Part shown: positions 9,209 through 19,397 of the stretch, in pieces | How the letters are laid out: each line of letters opens with the position of its first letter | How positions within the stretch are numbered: the stretch's first letter is position 1 | Origin: Saprospiraceae bacterium | GTDB lineage: Bacteria; Bacteroidota; Bacteroidia; Chitinophagales; Saprospiraceae | Assembly: GCA_016722285.1 (NCBI GenBank) | Contig: JADKGI010000025.1 | Location: 1 to 47,110, forward strand | DNA: 47,110 nt | Direction: 5' to 3' | The notes under the pieces: model-generated | Told to the model about the DNA's origin: nothing | Seen by the model: only the letters and a program-made list of their open reading frames with translations | Databases searched by the model: none | Program-made: the position numbers and the translations under genes

Positions 9209-10081
9209 TTGAGAAAACCATTCCTATTTGTTGCTCTTGGTGTACTTTTTTCTGCTTTATGGTCATCAGCTGCTGTAGCAGCCAAAATTGGGGTCACAGC
9301 TATGGAGCCCCTTGTATTATTTCAGTGCAGGTTTTTGCTTGCTGCTGTACTATTGCTAACATATTCCAGACTTTTCGAATCGTGGAGGATGCCAAAAGGA
9401 AAAGAATGGATAAATCTGGCCATTTTTGGGTTTTTCAATATTACAGTTTATCTCAGCCTTTTCGTATTGGCTATTACTGAAGTAGCTGCAGGGATAGGGA
9501 GTCTATCCACATCTCTGAGTCCATTGATGATGTCTCTCATAGCCGGGTTTATTTACCGGAAAAGAATCAAACCAGCACAGACTGTAGGCTTGATATTTGG
9601 CATTTCAGGGGTATGGTTGTCCGTTATTCCATTGCTTGGGGATCACTTGGCGACTCCAAAAGGACTTGTTTTTTTGTCAATAAGCATACTTAGTTATAGT
9701 TGGGCAGCACTTTTTTATTCTGAAAAAGAATGGACACTTTCCAGATATGCCATAAATGGCTGGCAGGTACTTTTTGGCGGCATCTTTTTGTTGCCGTTCA
9801 CGCTGGTTTTTAAAGAAAAACCAATTGAATTCAGTTATACCGCTATGTGGTCAATATTGTGGCTGGTCATACCAGTGTCCATTTTATCAGTAAATATCTG
9901 GCTTCGTATGCTCAAAATAGATCCCGTAAAAGCTTCTTTTTTTCTGTTTCTGAGCCCTATTTTTGGATTTGTTTTTGCATCATTAATTTTAAATGAACCA
10001 TTCACTATCTATACGCTAATTGGCTTAATTCTGGTTTTGATGGGATTGTTTCTCGGACAAAAAGGTAGAGTTAAGAGTTGA
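9209..10081 (+). CDS. EamA-family (DMT superfamily) membrane transporter
   Basis: 290-residue integral inner membrane protein with about ten hydrophobic segments in two EamA repeats (about 5-140 and 150-285), the usual length of the family. Typical features are the early ALWSSAAVAAKIG stretch and a C-terminal FVFASLILNEPFT followed by a last helix. Family members export or import small metabolites; the substrate cannot be told from sequence. The only possible start in frame is TTG 9209, because a stop lies at 9197-9199. AGGAG at 9203-9207 is almost touching it, which is too close for a normal ribosome site. Dropping one T from ATTGAG would create ATGAGAAAACC, so the start itself may be affected by an indel. 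Confidence 0.85.
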   Translation: MRKPFLFVALGVLFSALWSSAAVAAKIGVTAMEPLVLFQCRFLLAAVLLLTYSRLFESWRMPKGKEWINLAIFGFFNITVYLSLFVLAITEVAAGIGSLSTSLSPLMMSLIAGFIYRKRIKPAQTVGLIFGISGVWLSVIPLLGDHLATPKGLVFLSISILSYSWAALFYSEKEWTLSRYAINGWQVLFGGIFLLPFTLVFKEKPIEFSYTAMWSILWLVIPVSILSVNIWLRMLKIDPVKASFFLFLSPIFGFVFASLILNEPFTIYTLIGLILVLMGLFLGQKGRVKS

Positions 10082-10114
10082 AATAAGTTAAGATTAAAAT
10101 TGATTGAATATCAG

Positions 10115-10848
10115 TTACAATGCATGCTTGAGTACTTTCCAGACATTTTCCCTCACTATATATTGCCCTTCTGCATTCGGATGTTTACCATCTGCCAGGT
10201 TCAATGCGGGTATTCCGCCTACATTTTGGAGTAAAAATGGTATGAGAGATGCATTATATTCTTTAGCTAAAGATGGATAAATGCTGGCAAATTGTCTGGT
10301 ATAGTCATTCCCCATGTTTGGAGGTGCCTGCATGCCCGCCAGAATTATTTTTACTTCTGAATTGGATGATCTTACCTTGTCAAGGATGGCTTTAAGATTT
10401 GCTTTGGTTTCTTTCAGATCTAGCCCTCGCAAAACATCATTTGCTCCTAGTTCTAAGACAAAAATATCCACTCTGTGCTTCAACACCCAGTCAATTCTGT
10501 TTTTACCTCCTGAGCTTGTCTCCCCGCTCAATCCTGCATTTATCACAATGTAGTTCAGATGGAGACTGTCTATACGTTTTTGAATGAGTGTTGGAAAAGA
10601 CTGATCCTCATCAAGTCCATATCCTGCTGTCAGGCTGTTGCCGAAAAACAAAATATATTTCGAATCTGATTTTAACGTGTCTATAGTACTGGTCAGAGAA
10701 CTATTTGTACTATTTTTAATGTATTTTCAACTTGTACAGCACTTTCTTGTTTAGACTTACATCCGAATGTCAACATTACGGAAAAACCAATTAAAGTCAC
10801 CAGGAGTAAAGTAGCAATGACCCGAATAGTACAACTATTATTAAGCAT
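10115..10848 (-). CDS. tesA: TesA-like SGNH arylesterase/lysophospholipase lipoprotein, one frameshift
   Basis: Minus-strand GDSL/SGNH hydrolase. The C-terminal part (10115-10651) has FFGNSLTAGYG (block I, with Gly-Asn-Ser in place of Gly-Asp-Ser), INAGLSGET (block II Gly), LGANDVLRG (block III Asn) and DGKHPNAEG (block V Asp-His). The N-terminal part is in another frame and carries a lipoprotein signal with LTFGC (Cys30 if the start is ATG 10848). One more base in the T5 run at 10713-10717 (+ strand) joins them as KNSTNSSLTSTIDTLKSDSKYILFFGNSL. A longer start at 10881 is possible, but a near-consensus -7 element (CAAACTAA at 10867-10874) favours 10848. It is divergent from the ABC pair, as tesA is from ybbA-ybbP in E. 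coli. Confidence 0.8.
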
Positions 10849-10911
10849 ATCTAGGGATATTTGTTTCAAACTAACCATCATATCAATAAAGAGTTTTAAA
10901 AAAGTAAAAAT

Positions 10912-11613
10912 ATGTCTTTAATATTAAAGGTAGAAGACCTTAACATGAATTATAATAGTGGCGGAAGACCTTTATCTGTACTTCAGTCGATCAATATCAA
11001 CATTGAAGAAGGCGAAACGGTAGCGATAACCGGGCCTTCGGGTAGTGGCAAAACCACCCTGATGGGCTTGTGTGCCGCATTGGATAATCCTTCATCAGGT
11101 GAAATAACATTACTTGGCACAAAGATCAGCCCGCTAAATGAAGATGAACGGGCTAAACTCAGAAACCGGTATGTTGGCTTTATTTTTCAAAATTTCCAGT
11201 TACTTCCGAGTCTCACAGCTATAGAAAATGTTATGCTGCCACTGGAGTTGCAGGGAGTATCCGGTGCTGAAAAAGAAGCTGTCCAATTACTGGAAAGGGT
11301 AGGCCTGAAAGACAGAGTTACCCATTATCCTTCTCAGTTATCAGGTGGTGAACAACAAAGAGTCGCACTTGCAAGGGCTTTTATTAATAAGCCTAAAATA
11401 TTATTTGCCGATGAGCCTACCGGAAATCTGGATGGAGATACAGGCGCAAATGTTGAAAGCCTCATGTTTGATTTGAATAAAGATTTTGGAACAACACTGA
11501 TTATTGTGACGCATAATCCGGAACTGGCATCAAAAACAGGAAGGATTATCAAGCTGAAATCGGGTCAAATCGTTTCAGATGTCAAAAATATTCTTTCCAA
11601 TATCGCAAACTAG
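10912..11613 (+). CDS. ABC transporter ATP-binding protein (LolD/YbbA type)
   Basis: 233-residue ATPase with Walker A GPSGSGKTT (41-49), Q-loop FIFQNFQLLPSLTA, signature LSGGEQQRVALARA, Walker B ILFADEPTGNLDG and switch His in IIVTHNPE. It belongs to the MacB/LolD/YbbA branch, in which ATPases pair with FtsX-like permeases to move lipoproteins or lipids or to drive mechanical work in the periplasm. The permease starts 4 bases after its stop, so the two are surely co-transcribed. With the divergent TesA-like esterase, the neighbourhood matches E. coli tesA/ybbA/ybbP, which favours the YbbA assignment over LolD. Confidence 0.92.
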   Translation: MSLILKVEDLNMNYNSGGRPLSVLQSININIEEGETVAITGPSGSGKTTLMGLCAALDNPSSGEITLLGTKISPLNEDERAKLRNRYVGFIFQNFQLLPSLTAIENVMLPLELQGVSGAEKEAVQLLERVGLKDRVTHYPSQLSGGEQQRVALARAFINKPKILFADEPTGNLDGDTGANVESLMFDLNKDFGTTLIIVTHNPELASKTGRIIKLKSGQIVSDVKNILSNIAN

Positions 11614-11617
11614 AATT

Positions 11618-14149
11618 ATGTCCGGCTTTTCATTTTTATTAAAAACTGCTTACAGAGACAGCAGAAGGAATAGAGCTAAACTTGCTTTGTTTATGTCATC
11701 TATTATTTTGGGCGTGGCGGCATTGGTAGCTATCAATTCCTTTAATTATAACTTACGAAAAGAAATAAACCGGGAAGCAGCCACTTTATTAGGTGCAGAT
11801 CTTGCAGCTTCTGGCAACAGGCCTGCTGATCCTGAAATCCTACAAATTTTGGACTCCCTTCCTGCCGAAAAGGCACGTGAAATGGAGATGCTATCTATGT
11901 CATATATACCCAAAACCGATGAGACTCAGTTCATCAGGCTAAAAGCTATCGAAGGCAATTTTCCATTTTATGGTAAAATCAAAGCAGATCCATCTTCTGC
12001 GGCACAATCATTCCGTACCGGACGATCCGCATTGGTGGATGAGAGTCTTATGCTGCAGCATGGACTTATACCAGGTGATTCGATCAAGATCGGGAAAATA
12101 ATGTTTGAGATAAAAGGAAGACTGGGTGGTGCAATAGGGAGCATTGGCGCAGTTTCATCGGTAGCACCTGCTATTTATATTAATATAGAATCATTAGACA
12201 GTACCGGATTGATTCAACCCGGAAGCCTCATAAATTACGCATATTATTATAAGGTTCCTGAAAGTTTTGATGTAGAAAAATGGAAGGCATCCAGAAAAAT
12301 TTTGTTCCGGTCAGAAAGCCTGAGAGTTGAGACAGTGGAAGATCGGAAAGAAAATCTCAATCAAGCATTTAGTTTTCTGAACTATTTTCTAAACCTGGTT
12401 GCCATTGTAGCTTTGCTGCTGGGGTGTATTGGAGTGGCTTCAAGTGTGATGATCTATATTAAATCCAAGGCCAATTCTATTGCCTTATTAAGATGTCTGG
12501 GTATGCGTCCGGGTCAGGCTTTTTTAGTTTATTTTATTCAGATTAGCATTTTAGGACTTGCCGGTGTTATTATTGGTGTCCTTGCCGGAGTCATACTTCA
12601 AAGCGTCTTGCCATTGTTATTAAAAGATTTTTTGCCTGTGCAGGTTGACATTTCAGCTTCGCCCAGAGCAATAATTGAAGGATTTTTTGTAGGTTTTACA
12701 GTGACGATACTTTTTTCGCTGCTTCCACTTGTCGGTATTCGAAAAATAAGCCCTTTACGTACATTGAGAACATCCTTTGACGAAGAAGAAAGTAAAATAG
12801 ACTATCTGAGATGGGCAATCTACGGAGCCATATTCACTTCTTTAATAATTTTTTTATGGTTGTTGACTGGCTCAATAATGGCTGCATTTATTTATGTAGC
12901 TGCGATACTAATTTCTTACATTCTATTAGCTGGTTTATCAATGCTGCTCATCAGGTTGCTTAGAAAATTTATACCAACCAATACTGGATTTATTACTAAA
13001 CAGGGACTTTCAAATTTATTTCGCCCCGATAATCAAACCCAAACAATCATGGTTACCATCGGGATGGGCACCGCAGTATTGACTACTTTACTGATTTTGC
13101 AGAGTATCCTGTTGAATAATGTGTCCCTGATGGATGAAGGCAAACAACCTAACATGATACTTTACGGGATAGAAACACATCAGATGAGTGATCTCAAAGA
13201 ACTTACCAAAAGTTATAAGTTACCTGTTATTCAGGAAGTTCCGGTAGTAACTATGAAAATAGATGGTTGGAAAGGAAAATCCAAGATCCAATGGATGGCT
13301 GACTCCACTATGACATCAAAACGGTGGGCTGCCAATAGAGAAGCGAGGGTAACATACCGGGATACCATATCTGATGATGAAAAGCTAGTCAGTGGTTCAA
13401 TCAGGAAATATGGGGGTGCCGGAGATAGTATTTTTGTTACCCTTGGTACAACATTTGCCGAAGCAATGGATGTTGGTATTGGTGATGAATTGGTTTTTAA
13501 TGTTCAGGGAACCAGGATGGTTACTTACATTTCTGGATTGCGCGAAATTCAGTTCAGAAATCTGTCCACCCGCTTTTTTATAGTTTTTCCAACAGGGGTT
13601 CTCGATGAAGCACCTCAATTTCAGGTATTGGTAACTAAAACACCGGACAATACGACCATGTCTGCTTACCGAGGTGCAGTAGTGAAGGCATTTCCCAATG
13701 TTTCGGTGGTAGATCTCACAACTATCCTCCAATCTGTAAATGACATTTTGAATAAGGTTTCATTTATTATCAGATTTATGGCCATATTTAGCTTGCTTAC
13801 CGGTCTTATTGTGCTGATCAGTTCCCTTACTTTGAGTAAATACCAAAGACTGAAAGAAAGCATACTTTTACGAACAATTGGTGCTACCCGAAATCAGATA
13901 GTTAGAATCAATGCAACAGAATATGCTTTTTTAGGAACACTTTCGGCTGGAACAGGGGTAGGAATAGCCGTAATTTCTAGTTTTTTCGTTACAAAATTTC
14001 AGCTTGAGCTTGAGTTTGCCATCAGCTGGTGGCCGGTCTTATGGATCATGGTTTCACTTATTTTGATTACGGTTATCATTGGAATGTTCAATAGCAGGGA
14101 TGTCATCAATAATCCCCCTCTTGAAGTACTTAGAAAAGAAGACAGTTAA
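11618..14149 (+). CDS. FtsX-like ABC permease (YbbP type)
   Basis: 843 residues from ATG 11618; a start further upstream in frame would overlap the ATPase gene. It contains an N-terminal membrane helix after RDSRRNRAKLALFM, a large periplasmic MacB-like domain (about 40-240), a core FtsX block with three helices (about 255-390, including LRCLGMRPGQAFLVYF), more helices (about 395-460), a second periplasmic domain and a C-terminal FtsX block (about 715-840, including LRTIGATRNQIVRI). This double-FtsX form and length are those of YbbP-like permeases rather than of MacB or LolC/E. It acts in the inner membrane with the preceding ATPase. The substrate in this lineage is unknown. Confidence 0.88.
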   Translation: MSGFSFLLKTAYRDSRRNRAKLALFMSSIILGVAALVAINSFNYNLRKEINREAATLLGADLAASGNRPADPEILQILDSLPAEKAREMEMLSMSYIPKTDETQFIRLKAIEGNFPFYGKIKADPSSAAQSFRTGRSALVDESLMLQHGLIPGDSIKIGKIMFEIKGRLGGAIGSIGAVSSVAPAIYINIESLDSTGLIQPGSLINYAYYYKVPESFDVEKWKASRKILFRSESLRVETVEDRKENLNQAFSFLNYFLNLVAIVALLLGCIGVASSVMIYIKSKANSIALLRCLGMRPGQAFLVYFIQISILGLAGVIIGVLAGVILQSVLPLLLKDFLPVQVDISASPRAIIEGFFVGFTVTILFSLLPLVGIRKISPLRTLRTSFDEEESKIDYLRWAIYGAIFTSLIIFLWLLTGSIMAAFIYVAAILISYILLAGLSMLLIRLLRKFIPTNTGFITKQGLSNLFRPDNQTQTIMVTIGMGTAVLTTLLILQSILLNNVSLMDEGKQPNMILYGIETHQMSDLKELTKSYKLPVIQEVPVVTMKIDGWKGKSKIQWMADSTMTSKRWAANREARVTYRDTISDDEKLVSGSIRKYGGAGDSIFVTLGTTFAEAMDVGIGDELVFNVQGTRMVTYISGLREIQFRNLSTRFFIVFPTGVLDEAPQFQVLVTKTPDNTTMSAYRGAVVKAFPNVSVVDLTTILQSVNDILNKVSFIIRFMAIFSLLTGLIVLISSLTLSKYQRLKESILLRTIGATRNQIVRINATEYAFLGTLSAGTGVGIAVISSFFVTKFQLELEFAISWWPVLWIMVSLILITVIIGMFNSRDVINNPPLEVLRKEDS

Positions 14150-14296
14150 TATTGCACTTATGATTCGACAATGTTTTTGAGAAGAATCAGATATTTTTAT
14201 AGCTTCGAATGAATATGGGAATTTTCTAAATAATCTTATTTCACCATTCAAGTAAATAATAATTTTTACCTTTACTGAAGTTAAAAATTTGTCATA

Positions 14297-16069
14297 ATGC
14301 AACTGTCAGCTTTAGATTTTATCATTATTGCCCTGTTTTTTATTTTGACCATGGCCATTGGGCTGATGGTTTCTAAAACAGCAGGTAAAAGTAGTTCAGA
14401 ATTCTTTCTTGGCGGGCGAAGTATGTCCTGGTGGTTGCTGGGTGTATCTATGGTAGCTACTACTTTTTCGGCTGATACACCCAATCTCGTAACTGATATC
14501 GTCCGAAATAGCGGGGTGGCTGGTAACTGGGCATGGTGGGCCTTCCTTCTTACGGGTATGCTTACCGTATTTGTTTATGCAAAATTATGGCGGAGATCTG
14601 GGATAACAACGGATCTGGAATTTTATGAACTGAGATACAGTGGTGCTGAAGCAAAGTTTCTACGGGGCTTCAGAGCCATTTACCTGGGTGTATTTTTTAA
14701 CGTGATCATTATGGCCACAGTCATGTTGGCAGGTATAAAAATTGGCGGCATATTATTAGGATTGTCACCGATTACTACCGTCCTTACTGTATCAGTTATT
14801 ACGGTCATATATTCATCTATCGGAGGGTTTAAGGGAGTCATATACACTGATTTTTTTCAGTTTGTGCTTGCTATGATAGGAATGATATGGGCTTCCGTTT
14901 ATATAGTTAATATGCCTGAAATAGGAGGGCTGACCAACTTGTTATCAAATCCGGCTGTGACTCCAAAACTAAATTTTCTTCCCGATTTTAACAATATGGA
15001 AGTATTGGTCCCACTGCTTATTGTTCCGATAGCAGTGCAATGGTGGAGCGTGTGGTACCCCGGTGCAGAGCCGGGAGGTGGTGGATATATAGCACAAAGG
15101 ATGTTGTCAGCCAAGAATGAAGAAAATGCCGTTACTGCCACTTTGTTTTTTAATGTCGCACATTATGCATTGAGGCCTTGGCCTTGGATTCTTATTGCTT
15201 TGGCTTCGATTGTAGTTTTTCCTACGTTAGAATCTATACAGACAGCATTTCCAAATATGGATCCCAATTTTGTAAAAGATGATCTTGCCTTTTCTGCCAT
15301 GTTGTCTCATTTGCCATCAGGATTGCTCGGAATGGTGATAGCAGCACTGATAGCTGCGTTGATGTCAACCATTAGTACGCATCTCAACTGGGGAAGCTCA
15401 TATGTAGTCAATGACTTTTATCAAAGATTCATAAAGCCAGCAGCAGATGAAAAAGAATTGGTTATGGTAGGTCGGATTTCTACAATAGTCCTGATGGTAA
15501 TGGCTGCATTTTTCGCTCTTTTTCTTACCAATGCGCTCCAGGCATTCAATATATTGCTGCAAATCGGAGCCGGTACGGGGCTATTGTTTATTCTGAGGTG
15601 GTTTTGGTGGAGAGTAAATGCTATGAGTGAAATTGTGGCTATGGTAGTTTCATTTGCAATAGCTATCATCATGGAGATGGTGGTAAAAGATCTGTTACTT
15701 CCTCATGAAAAACTGGTTATTGGGGTTCTGATTACATCAATAGCCTGGATTTTGACTGCATTATATACTAAACCTACCGATAACAAAACCCTGATAAATT
15801 TTTATAAAACCATACGTCCAAATCCCATGGGCTGGAAACCTGTGATATCCAAAGGATTGGCTTCCGGGATTATCACAAATGAACATACCAGAACAGGAAG
15901 AATTTCTACAGAAATACTGATGATGGTATTAGGGTGTATAGGAGTATATTCATTACTATTTGGTGTGGGCTACGTCTTATATGGTCAAATGGCAAATGCT
16001 GCTATGGCATTAATAACTACAGTAGCAGCAAGTTTTGGATTGAGATATCTTTGGAAAAGTATTACTTGA
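14297..16069 (+). CDS. Sodium:solute symporter (SSS family)
   Basis: 590-residue membrane protein with about 13-14 hydrophobic helices. Family text includes SSSEFFLGGRSMSWWLLGVSM near the N-terminus, IYSSIGGFKGVIYTDFFQF (the SSS signature region) and LMSTISTHLNWGSSYVVNDFY. It takes up a solute (sugar, amino acid or organic acid) with sodium across the inner membrane; the substrate cannot be assigned. A weak -7 candidate, TACCTTTA, lies at 14267-14274. The glycosyltransferase follows after 23 bases and may share its transcript. Confidence 0.9.
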   Translation: MQLSALDFIIIALFFILTMAIGLMVSKTAGKSSSEFFLGGRSMSWWLLGVSMVATTFSADTPNLVTDIVRNSGVAGNWAWWAFLLTGMLTVFVYAKLWRRSGITTDLEFYELRYSGAEAKFLRGFRAIYLGVFFNVIIMATVMLAGIKIGGILLGLSPITTVLTVSVITVIYSSIGGFKGVIYTDFFQFVLAMIGMIWASVYIVNMPEIGGLTNLLSNPAVTPKLNFLPDFNNMEVLVPLLIVPIAVQWWSVWYPGAEPGGGGYIAQRMLSAKNEENAVTATLFFNVAHYALRPWPWILIALASIVVFPTLESIQTAFPNMDPNFVKDDLAFSAMLSHLPSGLLGMVIAALIAALMSTISTHLNWGSSYVVNDFYQRFIKPAADEKELVMVGRISTIVLMVMAAFFALFLTNALQAFNILLQIGAGTGLLFILRWFWWRVNAMSEIVAMVVSFAIAIIMEMVVKDLLLPHEKLVIGVLITSIAWILTALYTKPTDNKTLINFYKTIRPNPMGWKPVISKGLASGIITNEHTRTGRISTEILMMVLGCIGVYSLLFGVGYVLYGQMANAAMALITTVAASFGLRYLWKSIT

Positions 16070-16092
16070 TTGTGTATTTATAGTAAAGAGGG

Positions 16093-17190
16093 ATGATTGG
16101 GTATATATTTATAATATTTTGTATAGCTGGTCTCATTACCCTTTTATATTGGACAATCCTTTCATATAGTTTTTATAGATTCAAGCCAGATGAAATAGTT
16201 TATTCCGGAGTCTATCCAGGTGTCTCTATCATTATATCTTACAAAAACGCTAAGGATCATATCTCAGCTACTATACAATCAATCTTGAACCAGAATTACA
16301 GTAAGTTTGAAATCATAGCTATCAATGATTTTAGTAATGACGGTGGCGAGGAGAGACTACAGGCCATTAAAGATAAAAGGTTAAGATTAAAGAAAGCCCA
16401 TCAAAACAGCCCTGGTAAAAAATCTGCTCTGACCGACGGAATATCCCTTAGCCATTATGATTTGTTGCTTTTTACAGATGCAGATTGCATTCCATCTTCG
16501 CCATTTTGGATAAAGTCTATGGTGGATACTTTGTTGTCAGATAGCAAAAATGATATGGTATTGGGGTATAGTCCTTTGATTTCAAAACCCGGTTTACTGA
16601 ATCTATTTGTCAGATATGAAACATTTTTAACTGCCTTTCAATATTTTGGGTTTGCCTTGCTGAAAATACCATATATGGGAGTAGGTCGGAATATTATGTA
16701 TAGAAAATCATTGTTTTATAGCACGAATGGATTTTCTTCTCATGCCAATGTTATATCCGGAGACGATGACCTGTTTGTGAATGACGCGGCATATATGGCT
16801 TCCATAGCTGTAAATACTGATCCGAAAAGCTTTGTATATTCTCAAGCTAAATCTACATTAAAATCTTATCTGGTTCAAAAATCAAGACATATTTCCACAT
16901 CAATTCATTATCGAACGAGGCATAGAATATTGTTGACGCTTTTTGCTCTCAGTCACATGACTTTGTATTTAATATTGATATCAGCTTGCTTTTCGGGTTT
17001 ATTACCATTGGAAATACTTGCTGGTATTTTGCTATTAAAATGGACAATTCAGACTTTGTTGCACTTCATAATAATGGAAAAGATGAAGGTAGCGGATATA
17101 GCCAAATGGTTTCCTCTTATGGATGTATTAACTTTCTTATTTTACATCACAGTGCCGGTATTCAGTTTGTTCAATAAAGATGAATGGTAA
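16093..17190 (+). CDS. Membrane-anchored family 2 glycosyltransferase
   Basis: 365 residues. An N-terminal membrane helix (about 2-28) is followed by a GT-A domain: GVSIIISYKNAKDHISATIQ, ILNQNYSKFEIIAINDFSND, LLLFTDADC (metal-binding DxD) and VISGDDDLFV (likely catalytic acid region), then QKSRHIST in the place of the usual QxxRW. Two or three C-terminal helices close the protein. It would transfer a sugar from a nucleotide donor on the cytoplasmic side of the inner membrane, for surface polysaccharide or glycolipid; acceptor and donor are unknown. It is 23 bases after the symporter. Confidence 0.85.
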   Translation: MIGYIFIIFCIAGLITLLYWTILSYSFYRFKPDEIVYSGVYPGVSIIISYKNAKDHISATIQSILNQNYSKFEIIAINDFSNDGGEERLQAIKDKRLRLKKAHQNSPGKKSALTDGISLSHYDLLLFTDADCIPSSPFWIKSMVDTLLSDSKNDMVLGYSPLISKPGLLNLFVRYETFLTAFQYFGFALLKIPYMGVGRNIMYRKSLFYSTNGFSSHANVISGDDDLFVNDAAYMASIAVNTDPKSFVYSQAKSTLKSYLVQKSRHISTSIHYRTRHRILLTLFALSHMTLYLILISACFSGLLPLEILAGILLLKWTIQTLLHFIIMEKMKVADIAKWFPLMDVLTFLFYITVPVFSLFNKDEW

Positions 17191-17250
17191 AAGGTATCAA
17201 ATATAATGTTACAGATAGGTTTTAAATACTCAAGAAACAGAATATTTCTG

Positions 17251-17258
17251 TAACTTTG
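17251..17258 (+). promoter_or_regulatory. -7 promoter element of thrS
   Basis: TAACTTTG is an exact TAnnTTTG match 21 bases before the thrS ATG. No clear -33 TTG is seen. A small palindrome ACAGAA-TAT-TTCTGT (17237-17251) lies directly upstream and touches it. Confidence 0.6.
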
Positions 17259-17279
17259 TGTCCATAATCAGAATTTAGT

Positions 17280-19208
17280 ATGCAAATGATCAATATTACT
17301 CTTCCTGACGGCAGCGTACGCCAGTATGAAAAAGGAGTTACATCCATGGAAATCGCGTCATCTATTAGCGAAGGGCTGGCAAGGAATGTGCTGGCTGCTT
17401 CGGTAAACGGGGAGACATGGGATGCCGGCAGGCCTATTCTTACTGATGCTGGAGTAAAACTTTTTACATGGAATGACAAAGAAGGGAAATCGACTTATTG
17501 GCATTCTTCCGCTCATTTAATGGCAGAGGCATTGGAAGCACTTTATCCGGGCATAAAATTCGGGATAGGTCCTCCAATTGATAACGGATATTATTACGAT
17601 GTCGATACAGGTGACAGAACGTTAACGCCAGAGGATCTTCCTAAAATAGAAGATAAAATGCTCGAGTTTGCGAGAAATAAAAGTAAATACATTCGTAAAG
17701 AAGTTTCTAAAACCGAAGCGATTGAATATTTCACCCAAAAGCAAGACGAATATAAACTTGAATTGCTTGAAGGATTGGAAGATGGAAGCATTACCTTTTA
17801 TACTCAAGGGAATTTTACAGATCTGTGTCGAGGGCCACACATTCCTGATACTTCTACCATCAAAGCGGTGAAACTGATGAGTCTTGCCGGTGCTTATTGG
17901 CGTGGGGATGAAAAAGAAAGCAGATGACCAGGATTTATGGCATCACATTTCCCAAGGCAAAAGAACTGACTGAGTATCTGGAGCTTTTGGAAGAAGCAAA
18001 AAGAGGACCACCGCAAACTCGGGACGGAGCTCGAATTGTTTATGTTTTCTGAAAAAGTAGGTGCCGGCCTGCCGATATGGCTTCCCAAAGGTACGCAACT
18101 AAGAGAGAGACTGCAGAATTTTTTGAGGACAGAGCAGGAAAAACAGGGATATCAGATGGTGGTAACGCCGCACATCGGAAGCAAAGCCTTATATGTAACT
18201 TCCGGTCATTATGCTAAATATGGAGCTGATAGTTTTCAGCCAATACATACCCCAAAAGAAGGGGAAGAATTTTTACTCAAGCCTATGAACTGCCCTCACC
18301 ATTGTGAGATATTCGGTAACAGGCCCCGTTCGTACAGAGAGCTACCCTTGCGTATAGGAGAGTTCGGGACTGTGTATCGTTATGAGCAAAGCGGGGAATT
18401 GCACGGATTGTCCAGGGTGAGAGGATTTACCCAGGATGATGCACATATATTCTGTACAGTTGATCAGGTAAAGGGGGAATTTCTCAAAGTACTTGAATTG
18501 ACCCAGATGGTAATCAGAAAGATGGGATTTGACAATTTTACTGCTCAGATATCGCTGCGGGATCCTGAAAAGCCCGAAAAGTATATAGGCTCTGATGCCA
18601 ACTGGATTGCTGCTGAAAAAGCAATCATAGAGGCCACAGCTGAAGTTGATATGGAAACAACCACAGTGCTCGGAGAGGCTGCTTTTTATGGCCCCAAGCT
18701 AGATTTTATGATTAAAGATGCCCTTGGCAGATCATGGCAACTTGGAACGATACAAGTAGATTACAACCTTCCTGAGCGGTTTGAACTGGAGTACGTAGGC
18801 TCAGATAATCAGACACACCGGCCTGTGATGATACACAGAGCCCCTTTTGGTTCGATGGAAAGATTTATTTCTATCCTTATAGAACATACCGCAGGCAAAT
18901 TTCCTTTATGGCTGACTCCCGATCAATTTGCAATTTTACCTATTTCCGATAGACTTATCCCATACTGTGAGGATATAAAATCGATACTTTCCAAGCATGA
19001 TATCAGAGGATTTATAGATGACAGAGCAGAATCTATAGGAAGGAAAATAAGAGATACCGAGTTGAAAAAGGTACCATTTATGTTGATAATTGGTGACAAA
19101 GAAGCTGATAATAATGAGGTGTCGGTACGCAGGCAAGGTCATGGTGATGTAGGCTCGATGTCTGTAGAAGAGTTTATTTCATGTTTTAATGAAGAATTGA
19201 AAAAGTAA
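17280..19208 (+). CDS. thrS: Threonyl-tRNA synthetase, interrupted by two compensating indels
   Basis: Charges tRNA-Thr with threonine. Start ATG 17280. Domains in order are TGS (about 1-62), the editing domain with HSSAHLMAEAL and DLCRGPHIPDT, the class II catalytic core with MNCPHHCEIF (zinc Cys), RYEQSGELHG (motif 2) and HRAPFGSMERF (zinc His and motif 3), and the anticodon-binding domain to the end. The frame breaks twice: one base is missing near 17924-17927, where restoring it gives ...KESRMTRIYGITFP, and one base is extra near 18009-18011, where removing it gives EEAKRDHRKLGTELELF. The whole of about 643 residues then matches the family. As thrS is normally single-copy and essential, assembly error is the best explanation. 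infC does not follow it, although that order is common in other bacteria. Confidence 0.93.
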
Positions 19209-19397
19209 TTTCATTTTAATAGCTTCACTTTAAATTCAAAGTATTGAATATTTGGACAGCCTATTAATGCCAGGGATGTGTCGATTTATTTATTAATGAT
19301 GAATGAATTTCCAATCATTTCATAAGTTTATTCTTTTGGATAATATTTGGTAAGTGTTATATTGTGCAATACTCTTTAATTTGTCGCTCATCTTCTT

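Noticed and set aside
13397..13732. Minus-strand open frame of 111 codons
   Set aside because: It lies entirely inside the well-supported FtsX-like permease gene and has no family features.
17237..17251. ACAGAA-TAT-TTCTGT palindrome as a thrS operator or T-box
   Set aside because: It is short and AT-rich, T-box leaders are not expected in Bacteroidota, and there is no leader structure; chance is likely.
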